NCBI RefSeq assembly: GCF_024055715.1
Contig: NZ_JAMXMV010000016.1
Coordinates: 124,001 to 188,000 of the forward strand
Length of the DNA stretch: 64,000 nucleotides
Source: Actinoallomurus soli
Lineage (GTDB): Bacteria; Actinomycetota; Actinomycetes; Streptosporangiales; Streptosporangiaceae
Reading direction: 5' to 3'
The position numbers and the translations under genes were made by a program. The notes under the pieces are model-generated. The model was not told where the DNA came from. It saw only the letters and a list, made by a program, of their open reading frames with translations, and did not search any database. Positions 15,902-24,203 of this stretch are shown piece after piece (position 1 is the first letter of the stretch; every line of letters begins with the position of its first letter).

Positions 15902-16871
15902 GCGTGGGACAGGTGTCCGGCGTGCCCGCGCGGTACCGCCCGGGCGCGGTCGCGAACTCGCGCTTGAACGCCCGCGCGAAGGCGAACTCCGAGGTGTAGC
16001 CGGTGCGCTGCGCGATCGCGCGCAGCGGAAGATCGGTGTCGCGCAGCAGCATCGCCGCGACCGTCATGCGCCACCACGTGAGGTAGGCCAGCGGCGGCGA
16101 GCCGACCATGCCCGTGAAACGCCGGGCGAAGGCCGCCCTGGACAGCCCGCCCTCGGCGGCGAGCGACCCGACCGTCCACGGCCGGGCCGGGTCGTCGTGG
16201 ACGGCCCGCAGCGCGGCCGCGACGGCGGGGTCGCGGAGCGCGGCGGCCCAGCCGGTGCCGGCGTCGTCGGACCGGTCCTCGTAGAACGCGCGCAGCAGGT
16301 ACAGCAGGAGCAGATCGAGCAGGCCGGTGAGGGCGGCGTCCCGGCCGAGCAGGCCGGTGAGGGCGGCGTCCCGGCCGGGCCGCGGCCGGGCGCTGAGCTC
16401 GTGGCCGAGCAGCTCGATCGCGCCGCGCAGCGCGGGGTGCGCGCCGACGCGGGCCGGCAGGTGGACGACGTCGGGGAGCTCGGTCAGCAGCGGGTGGGGA
16501 CGCGACTGGTCCAGACGGTAGGCCCCGCACAGCATCTCGGTCTGCGCGCCCGTGCCGTCCGCTTCGACGGGCAGGGCGACACGGCCGGTCGCCAGGTCGT
16601 CGTAGGTGAGGCGGACGTCGGTCAGCGTCCGCGACGGTGTGTCGGCGATCCCGTGACCGAGCTCGCGCGGCAGGAGGACGACGTCGCCGACGCCCAGGAG
16701 CATCGGCTCACCGCGCGCGGGGATCAGCCAGCAGGAGCCCTTGAGGATGACGTGGAACCCGGCGCCCTCCTGCGGGCGGAACCGGATCCCCCAGGGCGGG
16801 CGCAGGCACGTACGCGACGAGTGCGGCCGCCCGGTGCGCATCACCGCCACGGCGTCGCTCAGCACGTCCAT
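15891..16871 (-). CDS. AraC-family regulator with cupin-like sensor domain
   Basis: A 326-residue regulator. The N-terminal AraC_binding_2/cupin_6-like domain (GAGFHVILKGSCWLIPARGE, then GDVVLLPRELGHGIAD) is followed by a double helix-turn-helix (GGLSRAAFARRFTGMVGSPP, then IAQRTGYTSEFAFARAFKRE). ATG at 16871 begins the conserved MDVLSDAV start. A 30-bp tandem duplication inside the gene adds a second GRDAALTGLL to the linker. It is divergent from the saccharopine-dehydrogenase-like gene, its most likely target. Confidence 0.9.
   Translation of the reverse strand: MDVLSDAVAVMRTGRPHSSRTCLRPPWGIRFRPQEGAGFHVILKGSCWLIPARGEPMLLGVGDVVLLPRELGHGIADTPSRTLTDVRLTYDDLATGRVALPVEADGTGAQTEMLCGAYRLDQSRPHPLLTELPDVVHLPARVGAHPALRGAIELLGHELSARPRPGRDAALTGLLGRDAALTGLLDLLLLYLLRAFYEDRSDDAGTGWAAALRDPAVAAALRAVHDDPARPWTVGSLAAEGGLSRAAFARRFTGMVGSPPLAYLTWWRMTVAAMLLRDTDLPLRAIAQRTGYTSEFAFARAFKREFATAPGRYRAGTPDTCPTLTV
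16317..16376. repeat. Exact 30-bp tandem duplication inside the AraC gene
   Basis: The 30-bp unit beginning GAGCAGGCCGGTGAGGGCGG occurs twice in exact tandem and is in frame, adding ten residues to the protein linker. Exact identity suggests a recent event. Confidence 0.85.
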
Positions 16872-17025
16872 GCACCGACCGTACCCCCAGTCGGCTCCGG
16901 CGAGACGATCGGATATGGATGCCGGACGTACGGGCATGGGACGGCCTTCTCGCGAGTCCTAGCGTCGATTTCCGGCGGAGGTCGCGGACGTGCCGTGACC
17001 CGCCGTGGATCTCGGGGAGGACGCG

Positions 17026-18102
17026 ATGAGGATCGCCGTGTACGGGGCGAGCGGATTCACCGGCCGGCTCAGCGTGGCCGAGGTGCGCCGCCGTGGGATG
17101 ACCCCGGTCCTGGTCGGCCGGAACGAGGACCGGCTGCACGCGGCGGCCGTGGAGGCCGGGGCGGCGGACGCCGAGATCCGCCTCGCGTTCCTGGACGCAC
17201 CGGATGCCCTCGTCGGCGCGTTCGCCGGCTGCGACGCCGTGGTCAACTGCGCCGGGCCGTTCACGTCGTGGGGCGAGCCGGTCCTGCGCGCCGCCATCGC
17301 GGCGGGCCGGCCCTATGTCGACACCTCCGGCGAACAGCGCTACATCAGGCGGATCCTGGACACCTACGACGCCGAGGCCGCGCGTGCGGGCGTGGCGGTC
17401 GTTCCGGGCCTGGCCGACGACGGCGGGCCCGGCGACCTCATCGCGCACCTGACCGCGCGGCGGCTGCCGGAGGTGGAGGAGCTGGTCGTCGCGGACCTGC
17501 GGCTGCCCGGCGGGGCCACGCGCGGTACGGCCCGGACCATGGCGACGGCGTTCGCCGAAGGACCCCTCGACCACGTGGACGGCGCGCTCGTCCCCGCCGA
17601 CGGCCAGGGCCCCGCGTCGCTCGGCGTGCCCGGCTCGGACGAGGAGGTGCCGGTCGCGCCGTTCCCGCTGCCGGGGGTGGCCACCGTGCCGCGTCACGTG
17701 CGCGCACGCCGGGTCCGGAGCGTCATCCGGGCCGACGTGGCGGCGCTCTTCCAGAGCCTGACGCCGGACCTCGTGGAGAGCGTCCCGGAGGTCCTGGACG
17801 ACGAGACCCGGCGTGCCGGACGGTGGCTGATGACGGTCCGCGCCGTGGACGGCGCGGGCGGCCGCGCCGAGGGCTGGGTCACCGGCCCCGACCCGTACGG
17901 TCTCACCGCGGTCATCGCCGTCGAAGGCGCGCGGCGGCTCGCCTCCGGCGAGGGGCGCGCCGACACTGCCGGCCGGGCGCGGGCGGGAGCGCTGACGCCC
18001 GCCCAGGCGTTCGACCCGGCGGACCTCCTCGACTTCCTCGTGCCGTACGGCGTCGCCTGGCAGGTCTCGCCGGCGCCGGATCAGGGGACGACGACGCGGT
18101 AG
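17026..18102 (+). CDS. Saccharopine-dehydrogenase-like NAD(P)-binding protein
   Basis: A 358-residue Rossmann protein of the trans-acting enoyl reductase/saccharopine dehydrogenase-like group: RIAVYGASGFTGRLSVAEVR, NCAGPFTSWGEPVLRAAIAA and YVDTSGEQRYIRRIL are characteristic. True saccharopine reductase activity is not implied. ATG at 17026 follows GGGGAGG, preferred over a GTG at 17005. It overlaps the convergent phosphoesterase by 22 bases. It is divergent from an AraC regulator. Confidence 0.85.
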   Translation: MRIAVYGASGFTGRLSVAEVRRRGMTPVLVGRNEDRLHAAAVEAGAADAEIRLAFLDAPDALVGAFAGCDAVVNCAGPFTSWGEPVLRAAIAAGRPYVDTSGEQRYIRRILDTYDAEAARAGVAVVPGLADDGGPGDLIAHLTARRLPEVEELVVADLRLPGGATRGTARTMATAFAEGPLDHVDGALVPADGQGPASLGVPGSDEEVPVAPFPLPGVATVPRHVRARRVRSVIRADVAALFQSLTPDLVESVPEVLDDETRRAGRWLMTVRAVDGAGGRAEGWVTGPDPYGLTAVIAVEGARRLASGEGRADTAGRARAGALTPAQAFDPADLLDFLVPYGVAWQVSPAPDQGTTTR

Positions 18103-18839
18103 TGCGTCGTCAGGCGCCCCTCGTCGTCCAGGACGTGGAAGGCGAACGCCGGCGGGATCTCGTGGTCGACGAGGCCGTCCGTGCCCGCCGTGCCCGTCTC
18201 CCAGGGCAGCCGGATCGTGGAGACGACCCCCGGCGCGACCAGCAGCGGCCGGCCCGCGAACGTCGTCGCCGCCGGGGTGTGGGCGTGGCCGCAGACGACG
18301 GCGCCGACGTTCGGGTGGCGGGCGAGGAGCGCGGCGAGCCGTTCCTCGCCGAACTGCCGGATCCCGTCGACGTACGGGACGTGCAGCACGACGGGCGGGT
18401 GGTGGAAGGCGACCAGCACGGGCGTCGTCGGCGGCGTCCCGGCGAGCACCGCCTCCAGCCAGGCCAGGGTCTCCTCGTCGAGGCGGCCGTCGTCCCGTCC
18501 CGGGATCGACGAGTCGCACAGCGCGAACACCGCGCCCGGTGTGCGGTGCACCCGGTTGACCGGCCCGTCGCCGCCCGGCTCGCCGAGCAGCACCGCGCGG
18601 AACGGCGCGCGTACGTCGTGGTTGCCCGGGCAGACGAGCACCGGGTGGCGGGAGGCCAGGAGACCCCGCGCCTCCTCGTACTCGGCGGGCAGCCCGTGGT
18701 CGGCGATGTCCCCGGTGACCAGCACGGCGTCCAGGTCGTACGGCAGCCGGTCGAGATGGGCCAGGACGGCGCGCGTCCGCGCGGCGGCGCGCGGACCGCC
18801 GTCCAGGTGCGTGTCACTGAGGTGCGCGAAGACGATCAC
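18081..18839 (-). CDS. Calcineurin-like metallophosphoesterase (CpdA/Rv0805-like)
   Basis: A 252-residue class III phosphoesterase with all metal-binding motifs: SDTHLDGG (Asp9, His11), GDIADHG, PGNHDVR, AFHHPP and GHAHTPA. The arrangement matches the cyclic-nucleotide phosphodiesterase Rv0805/CpdA group, which hydrolyses cAMP or related phosphodiesters in the cytoplasm. It overlaps the end of the convergent oxidoreductase gene. Physiological substrate not established. Confidence 0.9.
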   Translation of the reverse strand: MIVFAHLSDTHLDGGPRAAARTRAVLAHLDRLPYDLDAVLVTGDIADHGLPAEYEEARGLLASRHPVLVCPGNHDVRAPFRAVLLGEPGGDGPVNRVHRTPGAVFALCDSSIPGRDDGRLDEETLAWLEAVLAGTPPTTPVLVAFHHPPVVLHVPYVDGIRQFGEERLAALLARHPNVGAVVCGHAHTPAATTFAGRPLLVAPGVVSTIRLPWETGTAGTDGLVDHEIPPAFAFHVLDDEGRLTTHYRVVVP

Positions 18840-18858
18840 ACGGTCGAACGTACGAGGT

Positions 18859-18891
18859 GGGGCGGAGACGGGTTAAGGTCCACTCCGCCCC
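18859..18891. terminator. Terminator-like hairpin after the expansin gene
   Basis: GGGGCGGAG and CTCCGCCCC form a 9-bp perfect stem with a 15-base loop, 17 bases beyond the expansin stop on the minus strand. Confidence 0.45.
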
Positions 18892-18907
18892 GGAAGCCAC
18901 CGGCCAC

Positions 18908-19948
18908 TCAGCCGCCGCTGGTCGTGTAGGTCACGCCCGTGTACGCCGGGCCGCAGGTGTTCGCGCACGGCAGCGAGAAGGAGTAGACGCGGCCGCCGCC
19001 GATCAGGGCGTCCGACGCGTCGACGACCCGGATGCGGTAGTCGCGGCCAGCGGTCGTGGTCGGGGCGATGACGTACGCCTGGCCCATGTCGCCGTCCATG
19101 GTGGCGTTCTTCCACGAGGTCCCGTCGTAGTACTGCACGCCGTAGATGCCGTTCGGCAGGTGGGAGACGGCGATGACGGGCCACCAGACCTGGGCGTTCT
19201 GCAGGAAGCCGATCTTGATGTCGCCGGTGTAGCCGGGCGCGGGCACGAACTGCCAGGCGATGTGCCGGTTGTTCCAGTGGTTCGGGTACATGTCACCGAC
19301 CGGGGCGCCGTTCTCGACGAACCGGTTGAGCGACGCCTGGGACAGGTCGAGGTGGTACGGGTCGTCGCGGCACCAGGCGTTCCCGTCGGCGCAGCTGTCG
19401 GCGACCAGCATGGTCAGCGTCGCGCCGTCGTAGGCGTCGGCGGTCCAGGAGCCGTTGCGGCAGAAGGGCTGGTTCGGCGCTCCGTCGTTGACGCCGGTGC
19501 AGTAGTCGCCGATCGTCACCTGCACGTAGCGGCCGCAGTTGTGGCCGTTGTCGAAGATCCCCATCCGGGCGGCGTCCGACGGCGCGATGGGGCGCGGGTA
19601 GCCGTTGTAGTCGTGCGGCGTGTTGAAGACGTTGAGGGCGACGAAGTCCTGGCTGTCGAGGTTCGCCTGCGGCAGCCCGCATCCGCCGTACGGCGAGCCG
19701 AGCCCGGTGAACCAGGTCGCGTTGCCGGTGAAGGGGGCGTCCGCCGCCGGAGCCGCCCCGCCGGTGGTGCCGGAGACGGCCGAGCCGCCCACGGCCGCCC
19801 CGCCGGTGGCGGCGGAGACGACCGCCCCGCCGGTCGGCGTCCGGTCGGCGGCGAGGGCCTGCGCTCCGGCCGGGGACGCGCAGGCGAACGTCAGGGCGCT
19901 CAGCGCCGGCAGCAGCGTGCGCAGCCGCCTGCGGTTCCGATGGGGCAT
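18908..19948 (-). CDS. Secreted bacterial expansin-like protein
   Basis: A 346-residue exported protein. After a signal peptide and a Gly/Ala-rich linker (to about residue 70), an expansin D1 barwin-like domain follows (TWFTGLGSPYGGCGLPQ, CGRYVQVTIGDYC, and a catalytic-type HLDLS). A D2 carbohydrate-binding domain comes next (IAWQFVPAPGYTGDIKIGFL, then WWPVIAVSHLPNGIYGVQYY). Expansins loosen cellulose/pectin networks without hydrolysis. The gene lies 15 bases after a pectinesterase gene in the same orientation, so the two form a plant cell wall operon. Confidence 0.88.
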   Translation of the reverse strand: MPHRNRRRLRTLLPALSALTFACASPAGAQALAADRTPTGGAVVSAATGGAAVGGSAVSGTTGGAAPAADAPFTGNATWFTGLGSPYGGCGLPQANLDSQDFVALNVFNTPHDYNGYPRPIAPSDAARMGIFDNGHNCGRYVQVTIGDYCTGVNDGAPNQPFCRNGSWTADAYDGATLTMLVADSCADGNAWCRDDPYHLDLSQASLNRFVENGAPVGDMYPNHWNNRHIAWQFVPAPGYTGDIKIGFLQNAQVWWPVIAVSHLPNGIYGVQYYDGTSWKNATMDGDMGQAYVIAPTTTAGRDYRIRVVDASDALIGGGRVYSFSLPCANTCGPAYTGVTYTTSGG

Positions 19949-19963
19949 CGCGGCCTCCAGGGG

Positions 19964-20983
19964 TCAGAACACCGGGTTCCAGCCGTCCGAGCCGGCCAGG
20001 TAGGCGTTGGGGGTGTACGAGGGCGCCTGGGATGCGGCGAGCTGGGGCCGGTTCGCGTTGACCGCCGCGCCGGCGCCCGTGTTCGTGTACTCGGAGAACC
20101 GCGCGCTCTTCCACGAGAAGCCCGACATGTCGGTCCAGGGGTCGTCCCGGATGTGCGCGCCGAGCGTGCACTCGCGGAACAGCACCTGGCCCACCGCGTG
20201 CACGTCGTTCGACGGGTGCCAGGGCCGGCCCAGGTACACCGACTTGGCGGGCGCGTTGCTCGTCAGCGTCGAGCGGTAGAAGAGGAAGCCGTACGGGTTC
20301 GTGTCGGTCGTCGCCGCCGCCGTGACGTACCCGTTGTTGGTCGAGGAGCCGCGGCTCAGCGAGTGGATCTCCGACCGGTCGAACACCGCGGTCCCCCGGC
20401 CGAAGATGAAGTCGACGTCTCCCTCGACGTAGGACTTGCGGATATAGGACCGGCCGACGGTGCCCGTGCCGGCCGTCCACAGCAGGAGCGTGTCCTGGTT
20501 GCCGAGGACGCGCACGTTGTTCAGCACGGCCCGGTCCGCGTTCAGGTCCAGGGCCACCGCCTGGGAGCTCCCGTTCTTCGCCTCGTCGTAGTCGTTGGCG
20601 AAGGTGAGGTTCTCGGCGCGGAAGTCGTTCGCGGACACGGCGACCGTCGCGCTGCCCTGGGTGCCGTACGTGCTCGCCGCGTGGTTCTCGACGATGACGA
20701 CCTGGTCGCGACTGGAGCCGGTGCCCTTAAGCGTGACGTGCGTCTTGGCCGAGGGGATCGAGACCGTCCCCCGGTAGGTGCCCGGCTTGATGTCGATCTC
20801 GTAGCCGGAGCCGCCCGCGGGGGCTGCGTTGACGGCGGCCTGCACGGTGGTGAAGTTCCCGCTGCCGTCCTGGGCCACGGTCACGACCGTGGCCGCCGAC
20901 ACCGGGCCGCCGTACGCCGCGGCCGCCGTCAACGCCAGCGACGCGAGGACCCCCACAGCGCCGACGCGTCGCATCTGGGACAT
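19964..20983 (-). CDS. Secreted pectinesterase (CE8)
   Basis: A 339-residue carbohydrate esterase family 8 enzyme that demethylates pectin. After a Sec signal (to about residue 31, ending PVSAA) comes the right-handed beta-helix with all key residues: Gln141 (QAVAL), Asp164 (NQDTLL), Asp191 (GDVDFIFG) and Arg253 (LGRPWHP). The start ATG is supported by the basic MSQMRRVG leader. It is the first gene of a two-gene operon with expansin. A TGAAAGTTTCA palindrome about 165 bases upstream may be a LacI-type operator. Confidence 0.93.
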   Translation of the reverse strand: MSQMRRVGAVGVLASLALTAAAAYGGPVSAATVVTVAQDGSGNFTTVQAAVNAAPAGGSGYEIDIKPGTYRGTVSIPSAKTHVTLKGTGSSRDQVVIVENHAASTYGTQGSATVAVSANDFRAENLTFANDYDEAKNGSSQAVALDLNADRAVLNNVRVLGNQDTLLLWTAGTGTVGRSYIRKSYVEGDVDFIFGRGTAVFDRSEIHSLSRGSSTNNGYVTAAATTDTNPYGFLFYRSTLTSNAPAKSVYLGRPWHPSNDVHAVGQVLFRECTLGAHIRDDPWTDMSGFSWKSARFSEYTNTGAGAAVNANRPQLAASQAPSYTPNAYLAGSDGWNPVF

Positions 20984-21145
20984 TCCCGCCTCCCGAGAGC
21001 CGACCGGGCGAGGGTGGGCCCGGTCAGGAGCAGGTTCCGGCGCGCGTCACGCCGCGTCAAAGCGGCGGCGAGCGCCGCCGGGACGGCCCGTGCCCGCCCC
21101 GCAGGTCACCGGCCCGGCGAGCGACCGTGAGGGGCGGCTCCGCAC

Positions 21146-21156
21146 TGAAAGTTTCA
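21146..21156. promoter_or_regulatory. Putative LacI-family operator TGAAAGTTTCA
   Basis: A perfect 11-bp palindrome around a central G in the gap between the pectinesterase and epimerase genes. GAAA-N-TTTC palindromes are used by actinomycete LacI-type regulators of polysaccharide-degrading genes; no regulator gene is adjacent. Confidence 0.4.
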
Positions 21157-21240
21157 CCATCGAGACGGCGGTTCTTACGGAATGCGGACGGCTCGCCGCC
21201 ATCCCGGCTCCGGCCGCCCGGCCGCGGTTAGCGTGCGGGC

Positions 21241-22227
21241 ATGCGCGTACTCGTGACCGGCTCGGCCGGGTTCATCGGATCTCACGTCGTCGAGACGCTC
21301 CGGGAGCACGGCCACCAGGTTCGCCTGCTCGACCTGCGGTCGGGCGAGGACGTCCGCGACGCCGCCACGGTCGCGCGGTGCCTCCTCGGCGTGGACGCGG
21401 TCTGTCACCAGGCCGCCAAGGTCGGCCTGGGCGTCGACGTCTCCGACCTGCCCGCCTACGCCTCGACGAACGTCCTGGGCACGGCCGTCCTGCTCGCCGG
21501 GATGGCCGGGGCGGGCGTACGGCGGCTCGTGCTCGCCTCGTCGATGGTCGTGTACGGCGAGGGCGCCTACGACTGCCCGGCACACGGCCGGGTACGGCCC
21601 GGCCCGCGCGCCGAGGAGGACCTGGCGGCGGGACGGTTCGAGCCGCGCTGCCCGCTGTGCGGGACGGCGCTGACGCCGGGCACCGTCGGCGAGGACGCGC
21701 CCGTCGACCCCCGCAACGCCTACGCCGACTCCAAGCTCGCGCAGGAGCACCTGGCGGCGTCGTGGGCCAGGACGACCGGCGGCGTCGTGGTGGCGCTGCG
21801 GTACCACAACGTGTACGGGCCGCGGATGCCGCGCGACACCCCGTACGCCGGAGTCGCCGCGATCTTCCGCTCGGCCCTCGAACGCGGCGAGGCGCCGCGC
21901 GTCTTCGAGGACGGCGGGCAGCGCCGCGACTTCGTCCACGTACGCGACGTCGCCCGCGCGAACCTCCTGGCCCTCGAGGCGGCCGGGCCTCATCCCGGTG
22001 GGCTGCGGGCGTACAACATCGCCAGCGGTGAGCCGCGTACGGTCGGGGAGATGGCGGGCGCGCTCGCCAAGGTGTACGGCGGGCCCGATCCGGTCGTCAC
22101 CGGCGGGTACCGGCTGGGCGACGTCCGCCACGTCGTCGCCTCCCCCGACCGGGCCCGTACGGAGCTCGGCTTCCGCGCCACGATCCCCTTCGAGGACGGC
22201 ACGGCGGAGTTCGCCACCCGCTCCTGA
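21241..22227 (+). CDS. NAD-dependent sugar epimerase/dehydratase with zinc-ribbon-like insert
   Basis: A 328-residue extended SDR: TGSAGFIGSHVVETL binds NAD, and Tyr161/Lys165 (YADSK) are catalytic. Between the SSMVVYGEG motif and the YADSK, an insert carries Cys112-x2-His115 and Cys137-x2-Cys140 (DCPAHG, RCPLCG), which could bind a metal. An insert of this type occurs in dTDP-L-rhamnose 4-epimerase-like proteins, a tentative specificity. It probably belongs with the glycosyltransferase/methyltransferase/molybdoenzyme set at 25-32 kb, from which it is separated by an inserted block. Confidence 0.85.
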   Translation: MRVLVTGSAGFIGSHVVETLREHGHQVRLLDLRSGEDVRDAATVARCLLGVDAVCHQAAKVGLGVDVSDLPAYASTNVLGTAVLLAGMAGAGVRRLVLASSMVVYGEGAYDCPAHGRVRPGPRAEEDLAAGRFEPRCPLCGTALTPGTVGEDAPVDPRNAYADSKLAQEHLAASWARTTGGVVVALRYHNVYGPRMPRDTPYAGVAAIFRSALERGEAPRVFEDGGQRRDFVHVRDVARANLLALEAAGPHPGGLRAYNIASGEPRTVGEMAGALAKVYGGPDPVVTGGYRLGDVRHVVASPDRARTELGFRATIPFEDGTAEFATRS

Positions 22228-22236
22228 GAGCCGTCC

Positions 22237-22602
22237 TCAGTCGCCGGGGAACTCGATCTGCGGTGTCTCGCCGGCGGCGACAAGGAAGTACCCGAGGAAC
22301 GTCACGCCTTCGTCCTGGGCGTCGAAACGGGCGATGCGGACCCCCTCGGGCTCGTAGAACACGTCCCCGGGCCCGAGGACGGAGGCCGCTTCGCCCTCGA
22401 CCTGATAGACCACCGAACCGGTCTCGACGCTGCCGAACACCGGCCCGTTGTGCACGTGCAGCCCGGCCGCGTGGCCGGGCGCGATGGTGATGCGCCGGAT
22501 CTGGACCCGGCCCGTGCTCCGAGGGGCCGGCAGGAACTGGTCGAGCACGACCGAGCGCGTGACCGGCGGGGCGTCCTCCGCCTCGATGGCGTGGTTCGTC
22601 AT
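22237..22602 (-). CDS. Cupin-domain protein
   Basis: A 121-residue single-domain cupin with HVHNGPVFGSVETGSVVYQV (motif 1, His-x-His) and GPGDVFYEPEGVRIARFDAQ (motif 2). This metal-binding beta-barrel family includes many small oxygenases and isomerases. ATG at 22602 is favoured. It is downstream of a TetR gene on the same strand with a TACC-N4-GGTA element before its start, so it is probably controlled by that repressor. Confidence 0.82.
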   Translation of the reverse strand: MTNHAIEAEDAPPVTRSVVLDQFLPAPRSTGRVQIRRITIAPGHAAGLHVHNGPVFGSVETGSVVYQVEGEAASVLGPGDVFYEPEGVRIARFDAQDEGVTFLGYFLVAAGETPQIEFPGD

Positions 22603-22616
22603 GCGATCATCGTACA

Positions 22617-22628
22617 TACCAGTAGGTA
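22617..22628. promoter_or_regulatory. TACC-AGTA-GGTA element before the cupin gene
   Basis: A 4-bp inverted repeat with a 4-base spacer, 15 bases upstream of the cupin start. TACC/GGTA half-sites also flank the TetR promoter (GGTAAC at 23425, GTTACC at 23460), suggesting one repressor acts on both. Confidence 0.35.
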
Positions 22629-22672
22629 CAAAGCGGAGCGCCATCGGCGGCTCCGCAGGGGGCAGCGGATCG

Positions 22673-23416
22673 TCATCGGCTCAGGAGGCTCAGCCAATCA
22701 CGCAGCAGCGCCGCTTCGGTGGCCCTGAATCCGGCGTCCACGAGGGGGTCGGCGCCGCGGCCATCACCGACGGCGGCCAGCAGTGCCAGAGCCCGGTCGG
22801 CGATCGTCGTTCGGACGTCGGCCGCCGGTTCGGTGCTGACGATCGAGTCGATGACGGTGTCACGCAGCCCGGTGAGCGGGGTCGGGTCGCGCTCATCCTC
22901 GGGCTGCGCCAGCAGCAGCAGCACGGCGCCGGTCGTCGACGCCTCAATGGCCCGAGCGGCCGTCTCGACCGGCACGCGGAGCCGGCCCTGCTCGCGAGCC
23001 CGCTCGAGTAGACGGCGCAGGATCTCGCCGTTCTCCTGGGCGGCGGCCGGGCGGCGACCCGGGCGCAGGTTGCCGTACATCAGGGCGTAGAACGCGGGAT
23101 TGCGCAGCCCGAACTCGACGTGGATGTTCCAGCCGCGCCGGATGTCCTCGATCGCATCCTCGCCGGGCTCCATTCCCCGCTTCTCGGCCAGGTAGCTCTC
23201 GAACACGTAGCTGCCGAGGGCGTCGAGCAGGCCGTCCTTGTCCCCGAACAAGCGGTACAGCGCAGGCGTCTGCACCCCGGCGGCGGTCGCGACCGCCCGC
23301 GTCGAGATGCCGGCCGGGCCGTGCTCGGCCAACAGCTCGGCCGCCGCCTTCAGGATCGCCTCCTGCTGGTCGCGTCGTTCCACGCCCGTCTCGGGCGAGC
23401 CAGGGTCGCTGCGCAT
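22673..23416 (-). CDS. TetR-family transcriptional regulator
   Basis: A 247-residue TetR repressor. The N-terminal helix-turn-helix (ILKAAAELLAEHGPAGISTR, then AAGVQTPALYRLFGDKDGLL) is followed by a ligand-binding domain with NPAFYALMYG. ATG at 23416 is preferred over upstream in-frame starts. It is divergent from the broken aldo-keto reductase and flavodoxin genes. This TetR/AKR/flavodoxin layout usually responds to electrophiles or oxidants; the ligand here is unknown. Confidence 0.92.
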   Translation of the reverse strand: MRSDPGSPETGVERRDQQEAILKAAAELLAEHGPAGISTRAVATAAGVQTPALYRLFGDKDGLLDALGSYVFESYLAEKRGMEPGEDAIEDIRRGWNIHVEFGLRNPAFYALMYGNLRPGRRPAAAQENGEILRRLLERAREQGRLRVPVETAARAIEASTTGAVLLLLAQPEDERDPTPLTGLRDTVIDSIVSTEPAADVRTTIADRALALLAAVGDGRGADPLVDAGFRATEAALLRDWLSLLSR

Positions 23417-23424
23417 ATGCCGAT

Positions 23425-23475
23425 GGTAACAAGTTTCCGTTGACATTGACACTACCGTCGTTACCTGCTTAGCGT
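23425..23475 (+). promoter_or_regulatory. TetR/reductase divergent promoter
   Basis: A direct repeat TTGACATTGACA (23440-23451) precedes TAGCGT at 23470-23475. The second TTGACA and TAGCGT have 18-bp spacing, a credible promoter for the rightward genes. GGTAAC and GTTACC half-sites bracket it. Confidence 0.45.
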
Positions 23476-23518
23476 TGACGATGTCACCACGGCGCCTCAT
23501 CGATCGCTAGGAGATCTC

Positions 23519-24162
23519 ATGACCCCCACCGCCGCGACCCGGCCGTCGCGCTGGCCGACTCCATCGGAACGATGGGCGACCTCGTCCAGGCCGGCAAGGT
23601 CCGCCACCTCGGCCTGTCCGAGGTCACCGGCGACGAACTGCGCGAAGCCCACGCCCACCACCCGATCAGCGCGGTGCAATCGGAGTGGTCGCTGTTCACC
23701 CGCGACATCGAACGCGGCCTCATACCCGCCGCCGCCGAACTCGGCGTCGGCGTGGTCGCCTACTCCCCTCTCGGTCGCGGCTTCCTCACCGGCGCCCTGC
23801 CGAGCGAGTTCACCACCGGCGACATCCGCTCCCGGTTCCCCCGCTTCACCGGTGAGAACGCCCAGCGCAACGCAGCGCTCCTGCACCCCATCACCACGAT
23901 CGCCGCCGACCGCGGCGCCACCCCCGCACAGGTCGCGTTGGCCTGGCTGCACCAGCGACGCGCCGTCCACGGCCTCACCGTCGTGCCGATCCCCGGCACC
24001 CGGCACCCGAACCGCCTCCACGAGAACCTCGCCGCACTCGGACTCACCCTCACCGCCGACGAACTCGCGCGACTCGAACCCATCGCCGCCCAGGTCACCG
24101 GCGACCGGTACCCCGACATGACCGAGACGTCCAACGCCCGCGAAAGCCGACCGACCGACTGA
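23519..24162 (+). pseudogene. Aldo/keto reductase with its N-terminal third deleted
   Basis: From 23527 the frame reads HRRDPAVALADSIGTMGDLV then QAGKVRHLGLSEV. This is the middle and C-terminal part of an aldo/keto reductase (YSPLGRGFLTG, VPIPGTRHPNRLHENLAALG, QVTGDRYPDM). A normal member has about 330 residues; the first 110-120, holding catalytic Asp, Tyr and Lys, are gone. A start codon with an AGGAG site remains at 23519 but enters a different frame within four codons. This is the footprint of an internal deletion with frame loss. A product could only begin at an internal ATG (23572) and would be inactive as a reductase. Confidence 0.82.
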
Positions 24163-24203
24163 CCGCACGACCCACCACGAGCATCGAGAACGGAACAACC
24201 ATC

